From NCBI GenBank assembly GCA_963748985.1, contig CAVVKQ010000001.1, forward strand, positions 248,001 to 312,000: a stretch of 64,000 nt of DNA, written 5' to 3'. This document shows positions 9,729 through 18,745 of this stretch, piece after piece. A program made the translations under genes and the position numbers. The DNA comes from RPQJ01 sp963748985. Its GTDB lineage: Bacteria > Pseudomonadota > Gammaproteobacteria > Steroidobacterales > Steroidobacteraceae. The number at the start of each line of letters is the position of its first letter. Within the stretch, counting starts at the first letter, position 1. The notes below the pieces were generated by a model. That model made no database searches, was not told where the DNA came from, and was given only the letters and a program-made list of their open reading frames with translations.

Positions 9729-10238
9729 GTGAGAGGTCCGAATCTGCGCCATCCGTGGGCGCTGCTGCCGCTAGCGTTTGCCGTGCTCGCCGCGCAGGCC
9801 GCGGGCGGCGATGCGCCACAGCGCTGCGCCGGAATCGGCGACGACCGTTCCCGGCTCACGTGCTACGACGCGATTTTCGGCAAGCCCGCAGCATTGGCGG
9901 CGAGCACTTCCGTTCCCGCCGCCGAGGAAACGGTTGCCGCCTCCGCCGCAGCCAGCCCGGAAACCGACTTCGGTCTCACCGAGGCTGCAAAGCGCGCTCG
10001 TGATCCGCAGCAGGAGATGCTCGAAAGCATCACGGGCACGGTCGCCGCGGTCGGCCGTCGGCCGGCCGGCGAACTGATCGTGACACTTGAGAACGGCCAG
10101 GTCTGGACGCAGGTGACGGTGGATCAGCGCGCAAGGGTAGCCGCCGGAGACACTGTGACCATCAAGAAGGCGGCGCTCGGATCGCACCTGCTCGAAACCC
10201 AGGGTCGCTACGCGACCAGGGTGCGCCGCGTGAAGTGA
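9729..10238 (+). CDS. Secreted protein with CAGIGDD/CYDAIFG motif
   Basis: This 169-residue protein has a signal peptide (PLAFAVLAAQAAGG), then a conserved short motif CAGIGDDRSRLTCYDAIFG. That motif occurs in many proteobacterial secreted proteins, including TagO/VasI-type ones. An acidic linker leads to a C-terminal beta-rich domain (ITGTVAAVGRRPAGELIVTL and VTIKKAALGSHLL). A GTG start at 9729 was chosen because GAGGAG precedes it and it gives a proper signal peptide; the frame is open upstream to 9531. The role is unknown; without type VI secretion genes nearby, a T6SS link is not supported. Confidence 0.75.
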   Translation: MRGPNLRHPWALLPLAFAVLAAQAAGGDAPQRCAGIGDDRSRLTCYDAIFGKPAALAASTSVPAAEETVAASAAASPETDFGLTEAAKRARDPQQEMLESITGTVAAVGRRPAGELIVTLENGQVWTQVTVDQRARVAAGDTVTIKKAALGSHLLETQGRYATRVRRVK

Positions 10239-10314
10239 CGCGGCCGGGCGCGGCGGGCGAGACGGATAAACTTTTCGCGGTGGCCGCACGGCCGCCGCCT
10301 GTCGGGGACATCGG

Positions 10315-11955
10315 ATGCAGAATCCAAATGTGACGCGACTCGAGGCGCTGGTCCGTGAGGCTGCGCGGGCCCGCCAGTCGGGCGACTTCGCCAAGGCGGT
10401 CGCCATCGCGGGGCAGGCGGCGCACGAGAAGCTCGCGCATCCGTTGCTGCTGCGCATACAGGCCGAGGCGCTCGCCGTGGCAGGCCGCTATTCCGAGGCG
10501 GGACAACTGCTCAACCGTGCTCTGGCGCTAGCGCCCAACGACGCCCTGATCATCACCGACATCGGACGCGTGCTGGTCGCGGAGAATCGCGTCGAGGAGG
10601 CGATCCGTGCGTTCGAGGCGGCGGTCACGGCGCGGCCGGAGCTGGCGGCGGTGTGGCTCGAGCTGGGCTCGGCGCGCGACATCGTGGGCGACGACGCCGG
10701 GGCGCGCGCGGCCTATGAGCAGGCGAAGTTGCTGGTCCCGGGTGACGCCGAAGCCTGGGCAGCCCTTGCGACCATCGCCCTGCGCCGCGGCGACGTCGAG
10801 CAGGCGCGTCCACTCGCGGAGGAGGCGGCCCGACGCCGACCCGACCACCCGGGCGCTGGGCTCGTGCTGGCCAGCGCGGATCTCGAGCGCGGCGCTACCG
10901 AGGAGGCACTGGCGCGGCTTGAGGTGCTGCTCGCCCGCAAAGTGCTGGACGAGCGGCAGCTGCCGGTGGCGCTCGGGCGCATCGGCGACGCGCTAGACCG
11001 TCTCGGCCGGATCCAGGAAGCATTCGACGCGTATAAGCGCATGAACGAGGAGACGGTTCGGGTGAACGCAGCGCGTTTCGAGGACGGCGGGCGCATCGAG
11101 AACCATCTCGAACTTGTCCTCCGCCTCACGCGCTGGTTCGAACAGCAGGATCCGGCCATTTGGCGCGAACCGGCCGCCCGGGGCGGTGCGGCGAGCCCGG
11201 TGCGCCGCCACGTGTTCCTGCTCGGCTATCCACGTTCCGGCAACACGCTGGTCGAGAACATCCTCGCGAGCCTACCCGACGTGCGCGCACTGGAAGAGCG
11301 TCCGACGCTCGCCGACTCGGACCTCGCGTTCTTGCGCGACGACAGCACGCTCGACCAACTGACGCACCTGGCCCCGGCGCTGGTCGAGAAACACCGCGAA
11401 GCCTACTGGCGTCGCGTGCGTGCCGAGGTGCCGGATGTGGACGGCAAGGTGTTCGTGGACATGGCGCCTCTGAACGGCATCAAGCTGCCGATGATCGCCC
11501 GGCTGTTCCCGGACGCTGTCGTCGTGCTGTGCCGCCGCGATCCGCGCGATGTGGTGCTGAGCTGTTTCCGCAGGCACTTCCGCGTCAACGCCTCGACCTA
11601 CCAGATGGCCGGCCTCGAGCGCGCGGCCCGGCACTACGACGCAGTGATGCGCCTCATCGATCTGCACGTCGCGGTACTGCCGCTGCCGGTACACGTCGTG
11701 GACTACGCAGCGCTGGTGGCCGATTTCGACGCATCCACGCGCTCGCTCGCGGAGTTCGTCGATGTGGCGTGGACGGAGGCGGCGCGGGAATTCAGTCGTA
11801 CCGCTGCCGCCCGCGATGTCCGTACGGTGAGCGCACCACAGGTGCGAAGGGGCCTCTTCGATGGGACCCGGCAGTGGGAGCGCTACCGCGAACAGATGGC
11901 ACCCGTACTACCGGTGCTCGAGTCCTGGATCAGGAAGTTCGGCTACGCGGACTGA
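10315..11955 (+). CDS. TPR-sulfotransferase (copy 1)
   Basis: This 546-residue protein has about 250 residues of tetratricopeptide repeats (PNDALIITDIGRVLVAENR, then AYEQAKLLVPGDAEAWAALA) followed by a sulfotransferase domain. The PAPS 5-prime-phosphosulfate loop is GYPRSGNTLVENIL near residue 303. The 3-prime-phosphate segment is VVLCRRDPRDVVLSCFRRHF near residue 400. The family transfers sulfate from PAPS; the TPR part probably binds the acceptor. It faces a second TPR-sulfotransferase, and their 3-prime ends overlap by about 26 bp. With the TonB receptor next door, a role in modifying a secreted or surface molecule is inferred. Confidence 0.9.
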   Translation: MQNPNVTRLEALVREAARARQSGDFAKAVAIAGQAAHEKLAHPLLLRIQAEALAVAGRYSEAGQLLNRALALAPNDALIITDIGRVLVAENRVEEAIRAFEAAVTARPELAAVWLELGSARDIVGDDAGARAAYEQAKLLVPGDAEAWAALATIALRRGDVEQARPLAEEAARRRPDHPGAGLVLASADLERGATEEALARLEVLLARKVLDERQLPVALGRIGDALDRLGRIQEAFDAYKRMNEETVRVNAARFEDGGRIENHLELVLRLTRWFEQQDPAIWREPAARGGAASPVRRHVFLLGYPRSGNTLVENILASLPDVRALEERPTLADSDLAFLRDDSTLDQLTHLAPALVEKHREAYWRRVRAEVPDVDGKVFVDMAPLNGIKLPMIARLFPDAVVVLCRRDPRDVVLSCFRRHFRVNASTYQMAGLERAARHYDAVMRLIDLHVAVLPLPVHVVDYAALVADFDASTRSLAEFVDVAWTEAAREFSRTAAARDVRTVSAPQVRRGLFDGTRQWERYREQMAPVLPVLESWIRKFGYAD

Positions 11956-13931
11956 GCGCCTGCCCCAGCGGCTTGAGCCAGGGCTCGAAGTGCCGCCACT
12001 GATCGAGGGCCTCGCGGTAGATCGGCCGGCGCACCTGCTCGGAAGTCGCGGTCGCGACGGCGCGGGCGGTCTCGTGAAAGTTCAGGCAGGCCGGCTCGAA
12101 GGGCAGGCCGCAGTGTGCAAGCAGGCGGCGCACTTCGGACTCGGTGTCCTCGACCAGCCGCTCGTAGCGGAGGTGGAATACCCGCCCCGGCAGCACGGTA
12201 TCGAAGTGCGCCATCAGCTCGACGTAGTCGCGGTAGTAGCGCCCGATGTCCTCGAGCGAATAGGTGAAGTACTGGCCGCGCGCGAAATGCTGCCGGAAGC
12301 ACGACCAGCCGCAGGCCATCGGCTCGCGACGCACATCGATGATGCGCGCGTTTGGCAGCATGAGGTGGATGAGGCCCACGTGCATCCAGTTATTCGGCAT
12401 CTTGTCGATAAAGCGCGGCGTGCCCGACCTGCGATGCAGCCGCGTCCGGCGCAGGTAGTCCTCGCCCAGCGCGGCACAGCTCCGCGGCATCGAGCCGGGC
12501 CAACACGTCGGGGTAGCCGGACGCCGCGGACGGGCCGGTCCGTGTGGCAAGCGACCGCGCGATGTCCATGACCTCGGGCAGCTCCATCGTGCCCTCGACG
12601 GCGCCGTGGCTCGCGAGGATCTGCTCGACCAGTGTCGATCCGGAGCGCGGCAGACCGACGACGAAGATCGGATCCTCGGTCGCGCAGCCCCAGCCGCCGC
12701 GTGATTCGAAAAACCCCGCCGTGAAGAGCGCACGTGCATGCCGCACGTACGCGGTGGTCGCTTTCGCGTCGTAGGGAATGGTCGCGCGCCGGAGGCGATT
12801 GGCCTCGGCGTAGTGAGTGAACGACGCTGCGAACTGCTCGGCGTCCTCCAGGGCTTTGCCGAGCGCGAAGTGCAGGTGCAGGCGGTCGTCGATGGAGATG
12901 TCGCTGCGCGCGAGCTGTGACTGCATGGCCGCTAGATCCGCGGCTGCGAAGTGGACCGTCTTGAGGTTGGCGAGGCTCCACCAGGCCTCGCCGAATCCCG
13001 GCGCGAGCGCGAGACTGCGACGGTACGCCGCGATGCCGTCGTTCGTCCGGCCCGCGGTCTTCAGGGCATCGCCATATGCCACCCAGATGCGCGGATTCGA
13101 CGGGTAGTCGGCCAGCACGGCCTCGAAGGTCGCGATGGCACGGACGTGGTCACCGGCGCGCCCGAGCACGTTGGCCTTGAGGTTGAGATACGCGGGGTTG
13201 CGAGGTTCCGCGACCAGCAGCCGGTCGAGCTCTGCAAGCGCGTCATCGTGACGGTGCTGCTCGTGGCGCACTACGGCGAGATCGTGCCGGGCTGCGGCGA
13301 AGCCGGGCGCGCAAGTGAGGCAGCGCTCGAGCAGCGCGCCCGCATCTTCCCAGCGACGTGCGCGCATCGCGAGATCGGCGAGCATTCGCAGTGCGGCCGC
13401 ATCGTCGGGTTGCCGCACCAGCTGCGTGCGCAGCAGCTGCTCGGCGTCGGCGAGCCGGCCTTCAATGAGGGCCGTTGCGGGTGCGAGCAAATGCGGCCCG
13501 GCCGTCGTGACTGCGACGTGGCTGGCCCAGGCCGCGTCGGCGCCCGCGGGATCGCCTGACTCCATCAAGTGGTCGGCGATCAGGCGCCAGGCCTTGCCGA
13601 GGTCGGGCTTGAGCTTCACGGCGCGACGCAGTGACGCGAGCGCGGCATCGCGCCGGCCGGCGAGCCCGAGAGTCACGCCCAGCTCGTATTGCACCGCCGC
13701 CGCTTCCTGCTGGCGCCGGGACAACGGCTCAAGAATCGCGAGCGCTCCCTGCAGGTCGCCCAGCTGTCTCAGGGCCATGGCGAGGAACAGCGCCGCCACC
13801 GGTTGGCCAGGCGCGACGCGCAGGATGGCTTTCGCCTCCCGGACCGCGAGCGCCGGGTCGGAGCGCAGCAGCGCCGAGACCCGCTGCAGTGCGACGTCGA
13901 CCTCGTTACCTGGCTTGGTTTCGTTGCTCAT
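11930..13931 (-). CDS. TPR-sulfotransferase (copy 2, single frameshift)
   Basis: Together the two frames encode about 660 residues. N-terminal TPRs (start ATG 13931, MSNETKPG) lead to a sulfotransferase domain. The PAPS loop VGLPRSGSTLVEQIL lies in the first frame. The rest (FIDKMPNNWMHVGLIHLML, RREPMACGWSCFRQHF, and the C-terminal YREALDQWRHFEPWL) lies in the second frame, ending at 11930. The frames meet near 12474 (LDAAEL, then AALGEDYLRR), which needs one base removed or two added. The start codon directly abuts the T-run of the terminator of the upstream TonB receptor gene, and no clear ribosome site is visible. It is the same family as copy 1 but longer. Confidence 0.82.
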
Positions 13932-13963
13932 AAAAAAGGACGGCGGGCCGAAGCCCGCCGTCC
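13932..13963 (-). terminator. Rho-independent terminator of the TonB receptor gene
   Basis: On the minus strand a perfect 11-bp stem (GGACGGCGGGC with its complement, 13938-13963) has a TTCG tetraloop and is followed by six T residues. The next three bases are the ATG of TPR-sulfotransferase copy 2. It lies about 30 bp after the TonB receptor stop. Confidence 0.92.
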
Positions 13964-13995
13964 AGTTACCACGTCTTCGTGGAATCCGCAGCCAG

Positions 13996-16935
13996 TTAGA
14001 ACTTGGCCGAGAGTCCGAAGAACACGTAGCGGCCCAGCGCGTCATACACCTGCGGGAAGGTGTTGCCGTTGCCGAAGCCCGTACCGACCTGGCCGCTCAG
14101 GGGCGGGGTCTCGTCCAGGAAGTTGTTGATGCCGGCCGTGAACGTGTACTTCTCCGCGAACGTGTAAACCGCCGAGATGTCCAGGTAGTTCTGCGAGTCC
14201 AGCGTCTTGCTCCAGTCGAACACCGACGACGGGTCGTTCAGGTCCGGATCGCTCGAGGTGTACTCGATGTCCACGCTGTCGAAGAACCGCCAGTTGAGGG
14301 ACAGGTCCACGTTCCACGGTGTTGCCCAGGTGGTCCGCAGGCGAGTGCGCAGCTCCGGCAGCGGTGTGCCGCAGTTCGAGGGGCCATAGAGACCCGCGCA
14401 GTCGTACTCCGAAACGCCAGGCAGCGGCGTGTTGACGAACTCGTCGAGGAACGTTCCCATGAAGGCAAAGCTCAGCGTGCCCAGGTCGTTCATGGGCAAC
14501 GAGTAGTTCAAGCCGACATCCCAGCCCGAGGTCTTCGTCTCGCCGATGTTGACGTTGGTCGCGATGATCTGGGCATCCGACAGCAGCCAGAGCGTCCCCT
14601 GGCTGTCGCGCGTGACCAGGCTGCAGTAATCGGCTGCACCCGTCGCCAGGCACTGGTCCAGAGCGGTCGACGGCGGCACGGTGCCGATGGTGTCTTCGAC
14701 CTTGATGTTCCAGTAGTCGATCGTCACCGCCAGGCCGTCGAGGAAGGTCGGCGTGAACACGATGCCCGCCGTCCAGGTGTCGGCCGTCTCCGGCTTGAGC
14801 TCCGTGTTGCCACCGAAGATCGCGTTGTACTGGCCGGCCGAGCTGTCGAGGTCGGTGCCGTACAGCGCATCGGCCAGTCCGGTATTCCGGCACTGCTCAA
14901 GCGTGGCAGTCGGGGGCACGCCGCCGACCGTCGTGCTGCAGGGATCGCGGGTCATGTCGAACAGGCCCAGCGATGCCGACGAGTACAGCTCGATGACGTT
15001 CGGTGCGCGCACGGCGTGCTGGTAGCTGCCGCGGAGCCGGACGTCGTCGACGATCGACCAGTCGAGGCCGATACCATAGGTATCGGTCGTCTCGTCGAGA
15101 CTGTAATCGGAATAGCGATAGCTGGCGGTCACCGTCAGGTCCTGCGCCAGGAAGATGTCCTGCAACAGAGGGACCCGCAGCTCGGTGAACAAGTCGGTGA
15201 CGTTGTAACCGCCGCTCACGCCAAGCGTGTTGCCACCCTGGCCGGCGAGGTCGCCGGTGGTGAACGCGGTGTCGGTCTCGAAGTTGAGGCCTTCCTCGCG
15301 ATACTCGGCGCCGATCGCGAAGCCGATTCCGTCGTTCGCGGTCGGCAGCTTGATGCCATAGGTGCCGAGGTCGCTGGACAGCGCCGCCGTCACGACCGTC
15401 TGCGTCGTGTCGCCGCGGGTGAAGCCAGGCGTCGAAACATAACCGAGCGCCTCAGGCGTCACGCCGTTCGGATCCCAGATGTTCCACGGTACGCACGCCG
15501 GGTCGGAACCGTCGACGAACGAGCGGCAAGCCGGGCCGTTCGCGGTGTCGACCACATCGAGGGCGAGCTGCGTGCGCGCGTTCGAGAAGTCGTTCTGGTA
15601 GGTCTCGGCGAAAATCACCGAGCCGTACTGGCCGGACACGTCGTAGTTCCAATTGCCGTCGAGGAACGAGCCCTTGATGCCGACCACGCCGCGGTAGGAG
15701 GTCAGGCCCAGGTCGTCCTGGCGGCCGCCGCCTTCCACGTTGCGCCGCTGGATGATGACACTGCGGGTGTCGTCGGGACCGAGGCCAGCGTTCGTGCACA
15801 GCGAGTTGAGCCACTGACCACCGTTCTGCAGCAGCAGCGGATTGTCGCAGTGGATCGTCGAGACCACGTTACCGAACGAGCCCGACGGCGCGATCTGCGC
15901 CACGGTGCTGTTGTCCATGAAATTGAACTCGGTGTAGACCTGCGCCGAGTCGGTGATGTCGTAATGGGCGAACACCGCCGCCTGGTAGCGCTCCTGCGGG
16001 CGCTGGTAGTGGTTCAGCGGCCCGTAGTTATAGAACGCGTTGGCCCAGGGGACAACGTTGCCGTCCGCATCCATGGTCAAGTTAGGCGCCTGTCCGGGGG
16101 CGTTGACGTTGAGGGGGCGGAAACGGCCCGGGTAGCTCGTGCTCGAGCCGCCGCAGTAGAGGCCGCTGGTCGAGATCGCGCAAGCGCTGTAGTCGCGCTC
16201 CGACTGCAGGAGCGCGTCGGTCTCGGTGTAACCGAGGAACACCGTCGCGTTGCCGCGGCCGTCGGCAAAGTTTGATCCCATCGTGATGCCGAGCGCGTAT
16301 TCGCTGCCGTCCCACACCTCGCCCGGGGCACTCTTGTAGCCAGCGTCGGAGACAAGCCCCTGCGTGAAGCTGTCGCTGTTGTCGTGCCAGTACGAGTTGT
16401 AATTTACGTCGAGCTGCACGCCTTCGAAATTGTCCTTCATGATGAAGTTGACCACGCCGGCGACGGCGTCGGAGCCGTACACCGCGGACGCGCCGCCGGT
16501 GAGCACTTCGACGCGCTCGATCAGCGAGGCCGGGATCGCGTTCAGGTCAACAGCCACGTCCTGAGGGCTGCCGGCCGGCATGCGGCGGCCGTTCACGAGC
16601 ACCAGGGTCCGGTCCGTGCCGAGATTGCGCAGGTTGACTGTCGCAGTACCCGTCGCGCCGTTCGAAATGTTGCCACCCTGATCGGCGAATGCTTGGGGCA
16701 GGTTGTTGATCAGGTCCTCGACCTGAACGGTGCCCTCGAACTGAATGTCCTGGGCGCCGAGCACCGACACCGGGCTCGTGCCCTCGAGGTTCGCCTGCGG
16801 AATTCGCGAACCGGTGACGATCACCTGTTCGAGTTCTGCATCCTGTGCAACGGACACAGTGCCGTAAAAGGCACTGCCAGCGCTCGCTGCAAGCAACGCG
16901 ACGCGCACTGCGCGCTTGATATTGGGATTGGCCAT
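13996..16935 (-). CDS. TonB-dependent outer-membrane receptor
   Basis: This 979-residue protein has a signal peptide (ALLAASAGSAFYGTVSVAQ) and a TonB box region (ELEQVIVTGSRIPQ). The plug domain carries NLRNLGTDRTLVLVNGRRMP and RVEVLTGGASAVYGSDAVAG, and a 22-strand barrel ends in the terminal aromatic motif YVFFGLSAKF. The start ATG 16935 is preceded by AGGAG; the frame is open further up. This plug type is frequent in Xanthomonadales and sphingomonads for uptake of glycans, peptides or other large ligands. The next gene downstream is a TPR-sulfotransferase, and the remnant of a beta-hydroxylase gene lies upstream on the same strand. The ligand is unknown. Confidence 0.93.
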   Translation of the reverse strand: MANPNIKRAVRVALLAASAGSAFYGTVSVAQDAELEQVIVTGSRIPQANLEGTSPVSVLGAQDIQFEGTVQVEDLINNLPQAFADQGGNISNGATGTATVNLRNLGTDRTLVLVNGRRMPAGSPQDVAVDLNAIPASLIERVEVLTGGASAVYGSDAVAGVVNFIMKDNFEGVQLDVNYNSYWHDNSDSFTQGLVSDAGYKSAPGEVWDGSEYALGITMGSNFADGRGNATVFLGYTETDALLQSERDYSACAISTSGLYCGGSSTSYPGRFRPLNVNAPGQAPNLTMDADGNVVPWANAFYNYGPLNHYQRPQERYQAAVFAHYDITDSAQVYTEFNFMDNSTVAQIAPSGSFGNVVSTIHCDNPLLLQNGGQWLNSLCTNAGLGPDDTRSVIIQRRNVEGGGRQDDLGLTSYRGVVGIKGSFLDGNWNYDVSGQYGSVIFAETYQNDFSNARTQLALDVVDTANGPACRSFVDGSDPACVPWNIWDPNGVTPEALGYVSTPGFTRGDTTQTVVTAALSSDLGTYGIKLPTANDGIGFAIGAEYREEGLNFETDTAFTTGDLAGQGGNTLGVSGGYNVTDLFTELRVPLLQDIFLAQDLTVTASYRYSDYSLDETTDTYGIGLDWSIVDDVRLRGSYQHAVRAPNVIELYSSASLGLFDMTRDPCSTTVGGVPPTATLEQCRNTGLADALYGTDLDSSAGQYNAIFGGNTELKPETADTWTAGIVFTPTFLDGLAVTIDYWNIKVEDTIGTVPPSTALDQCLATGAADYCSLVTRDSQGTLWLLSDAQIIATNVNIGETKTSGWDVGLNYSLPMNDLGTLSFAFMGTFLDEFVNTPLPGVSEYDCAGLYGPSNCGTPLPELRTRLRTTWATPWNVDLSLNWRFFDSVDIEYTSSDPDLNDPSSVFDWSKTLDSQNYLDISAVYTFAEKYTFTAGINNFLDETPPLSGQVGTGFGNGNTFPQVYDALGRYVFFGLSAKF

Positions 16936-17148
16936 CAGTTGACTCCTGAGAGTTCTTGGACTCATGAACGAAAGGTTGCAGCGACCGGCCCCTTGCAACC
17001 CGCTGGTTGCTCGACCGCCACCCGAACTATCGGATCTTTTCCAGCCACTTCGCAGCGCCGGTAGGATCGCGAATGCGCGGATCATACCAACGCTGTGGGG
17101 CGTTCGGAAAGACTGTTGTACGATCCGGGCAACGCCTGCTGTATTAGT

Positions 17149-17572
17149 TTATGACGGGTTCGCAGGAGTTTTGACCGTATAAGGAACAGCCATGTGGCGT
17201 CTTGGCAACGTCAATCCTCCCCAGCGCTTGTTGCATTTCGGCAACGTTCGGTCAGCATGCCGCCCGATAAGGGTCTGGGTGGCGTTCATCAGTTCCGCCA
17301 CAAGTTCGCACCCGGCGGGCAAGAGCGCCGGGTTCCAGACGTCGAAAAACAGCACGGCGCGCAGTTCTCCGCTGTCGTTGCGGGCTACGTGCTCGATTTA
17401 ATCATCGAAAAACAAAGGCATAGCCGTACTTCCACTTGCGAGTCTGGCGGTCGAGGGGAACGAGCCGGCAGACGCAATTATCAAGTCTGGGTGCGCAATG
17501 AGGCGGGTGTTGGCCTCGCCGGTGTGCGGCGGGATCACCGTCCGGGGTTCGAGGCAAGAAAACCCTGCTGTC
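17149..17572 (-). pseudogene. Aspartyl/asparaginyl beta-hydroxylase, 3-prime remnant
   Basis: No single frame is open, but three minus-strand frames read successively give the C-terminal half of an aspartyl/asparaginyl beta-hydroxylase (2-oxoglutarate oxygenase). The first gives FSCLEPRTVIPPHTGEAN, then TRLIAH (about 17572-17478), including the first iron-ligand His of the HTG motif. The second gives RKWKYGYAFVF (about 17425-17400). The third gives IEHVARNDSGELRAVLFFDV, then WNPAL, to the stop at 17149, with the second iron-ligand His. Frame changes near 17480 and 17400 and a TAA replacing the usual Thr of DDTIEH show decay. The 5-prime half is missing or unrecognisable. It lies upstream of the TonB receptor in the same orientation. 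Confidence 0.78.
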
Positions 17573-17648
17573 GGTCAAAATTAGGCAGGCGTGCCATGGG
17601 CACGCTGGCGCGGCCGTCCGGCGCCATCGGTCGGGCATCGTAGCGAAA

Positions 17649-18173
17649 TCAGCGTGGCGCGGTACAGGCGACCTCGTCTGTTGGCCAGCCCGCATCGAGC
17701 CGCAGCACGCGGTCGCCGACCGCGATACCCTGCGCAGCGACAGTCCCGGCCTTCAGTTCCACGACGAGCACCACGGGCACGCGCGATGTGATCGTCGCGA
17801 GCGAACCTGGCTTGGCATCCTGCTTGATCGTGACGACGCAGCCGCGCTGGTCGACGAACAGCATGTCCAGCGGCAGCAGCGTGTTCTTCATCCACATCGC
17901 CACGTACTGGGGTGGGTCGTAGATGAAGATCATCGCCTGATCGGAGTGCACTGCGCGTTCCTCGACGAACATGAAACCCTGCTCACGCGTCTGCGGTGCT
18001 TCGGCGCGCCAGGCTTCGAACAGGTGGCGGCGGAAACTGGCGCGGGTTTCGACCGCGATGCGTTCGCGCGGGAATTCACTGAGGGGCACGGTGCCTGCGG
18101 GTGCGGCGTCAAGCGAGAGCGGTAGGACCGCACAAAGCATGCAGAGCAGGCGGGCGGGGAGGCGGGCGGTCAC
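17649..18173 (-). CDS. Secreted DUF192-family protein
   Basis: This 174-residue protein has an N-terminal signal peptide (LLCMLCAVLPLSLDAAPAG) and a DUF192 domain from about residue 60. The characteristic segment is QAMIFIYDPPQYVAMWMKNT, then LLPLDMLFVD, and the domain ends with GIAVGDRVLRL. DUF192 proteins are small beta-barrel, usually periplasmic proteins of unproven function. A GTG start at 18173 has AGGA upstream. It follows the lipoprotein gene by only three bases, so the two are probably co-transcribed with the sensor/PadR pair further upstream. Confidence 0.88.
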   Translation of the reverse strand: MTARLPARLLCMLCAVLPLSLDAAPAGTVPLSEFPRERIAVETRASFRRHLFEAWRAEAPQTREQGFMFVEERAVHSDQAMIFIYDPPQYVAMWMKNTLLPLDMLFVDQRGCVVTIKQDAKPGSLATITSRVPVVLVVELKAGTVAAQGIAVGDRVLRLDAGWPTDEVACTAPR

Positions 18174-18176
18174 GAA

Positions 18177-18740
18177 TCAGTCCTGTGGGTAGTCGACCAG
18201 TGCAGAGACGTCGAAACGCGTGACCAGCACCGAGCCCGCGTCGCTCGCGCCGAGCGCCCGGGCCGGTTGCGTGCAGTAGCCGCGTGCCGACACCCGGTAT
18301 CGGCCCTCGCGGCCGTCGACAGGTTCCTGGCGCACGTCGTCGAGTGCGCACTTGTCGTCGCCCTGCGTGGAATAGAACGAGCCTGCGCCTTCGCGCACCA
18401 GCGTCACGTTGGCCGCGACGTTGCGCGCCGATGTGCCGGGGAGGAGGTTGGCGACGCCGATCACGATCAGCAGCGGGGTGTCGTCGACCTCGCCCTTGAA
18501 GACCAGTCGCACGCCGTCGCCGCCCGGTCGTGGGCCACCGAGGCACTGCGCGATCGCGGGTGCCGACCAGTCGATCTCGGCATCGATCGAGCCCTGCAGT
18601 CGCGCGCGCAGGAACCCTTCCGCCGCGGGTGCGCAGAGAGATTTCTGGCGGGGATCCGGCAGCGGGCGCGCCGTTGGTGGTGTCGGCGTGGCCGCACCCT
18701 GCGACGAGCAGGGTGCAGCACGCCGCCGCAGCGCGCGGCG
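18177..18740 (-). CDS. Lipoprotein of unknown function (frameshift in N-terminal part)
   Basis: The well-formed coding part begins near 18650 (RQKSLCAPAAEGFLRARLQG) and runs to the stop at 18177, with segments LLIVIGVANLLPGTS and GRYRVSARGYCTQPA. This frame has no ATG, GTG or TTG before 18512. In another frame just upstream lies a clear lipoprotein signal with lipobox LLVAGC (near 18700), then GHADTTNGAPAAG. Joining them needs one frame change between about 18650 and 18700. No start codon is clear for the signal part either. It sits between the sensor gene and the DUF192 gene. No family is recognised. Confidence 0.55.
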   Translation of the reverse strand, partial: RRALRRRAAPCSSQGAATPTPPTARPLPDPRQKSLCAPAAEGFLRARLQGSIDAEIDWSAPAIAQCLGGPRPGGDGVRLVFKGEVDDTPLLIVIGVANLLPGTSARNVAANVTLVREGAGSFYSTQGDDKCALDDVRQEPVDGREGRYRVSARGYCTQPARALGASDAGSVLVTRFDVSALVDYPQD

Positions 18741-18745
18741 AAGGT

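Noticed and set aside
13315..16275. Very long plus-strand open frame opposite the TonB receptor and sulfotransferase genes
   Set aside because: Its translation is rich in Arg, Val and Glu with no domain motif, and it runs antisense to a protein with signal peptide, plug and barrel motifs. It is a high-GC shadow frame.
17194..17643. Plus-strand 149-codon open frame
   Set aside because: It has no motif, and the opposite strand shows a beta-hydroxylase remnant over the same bases.
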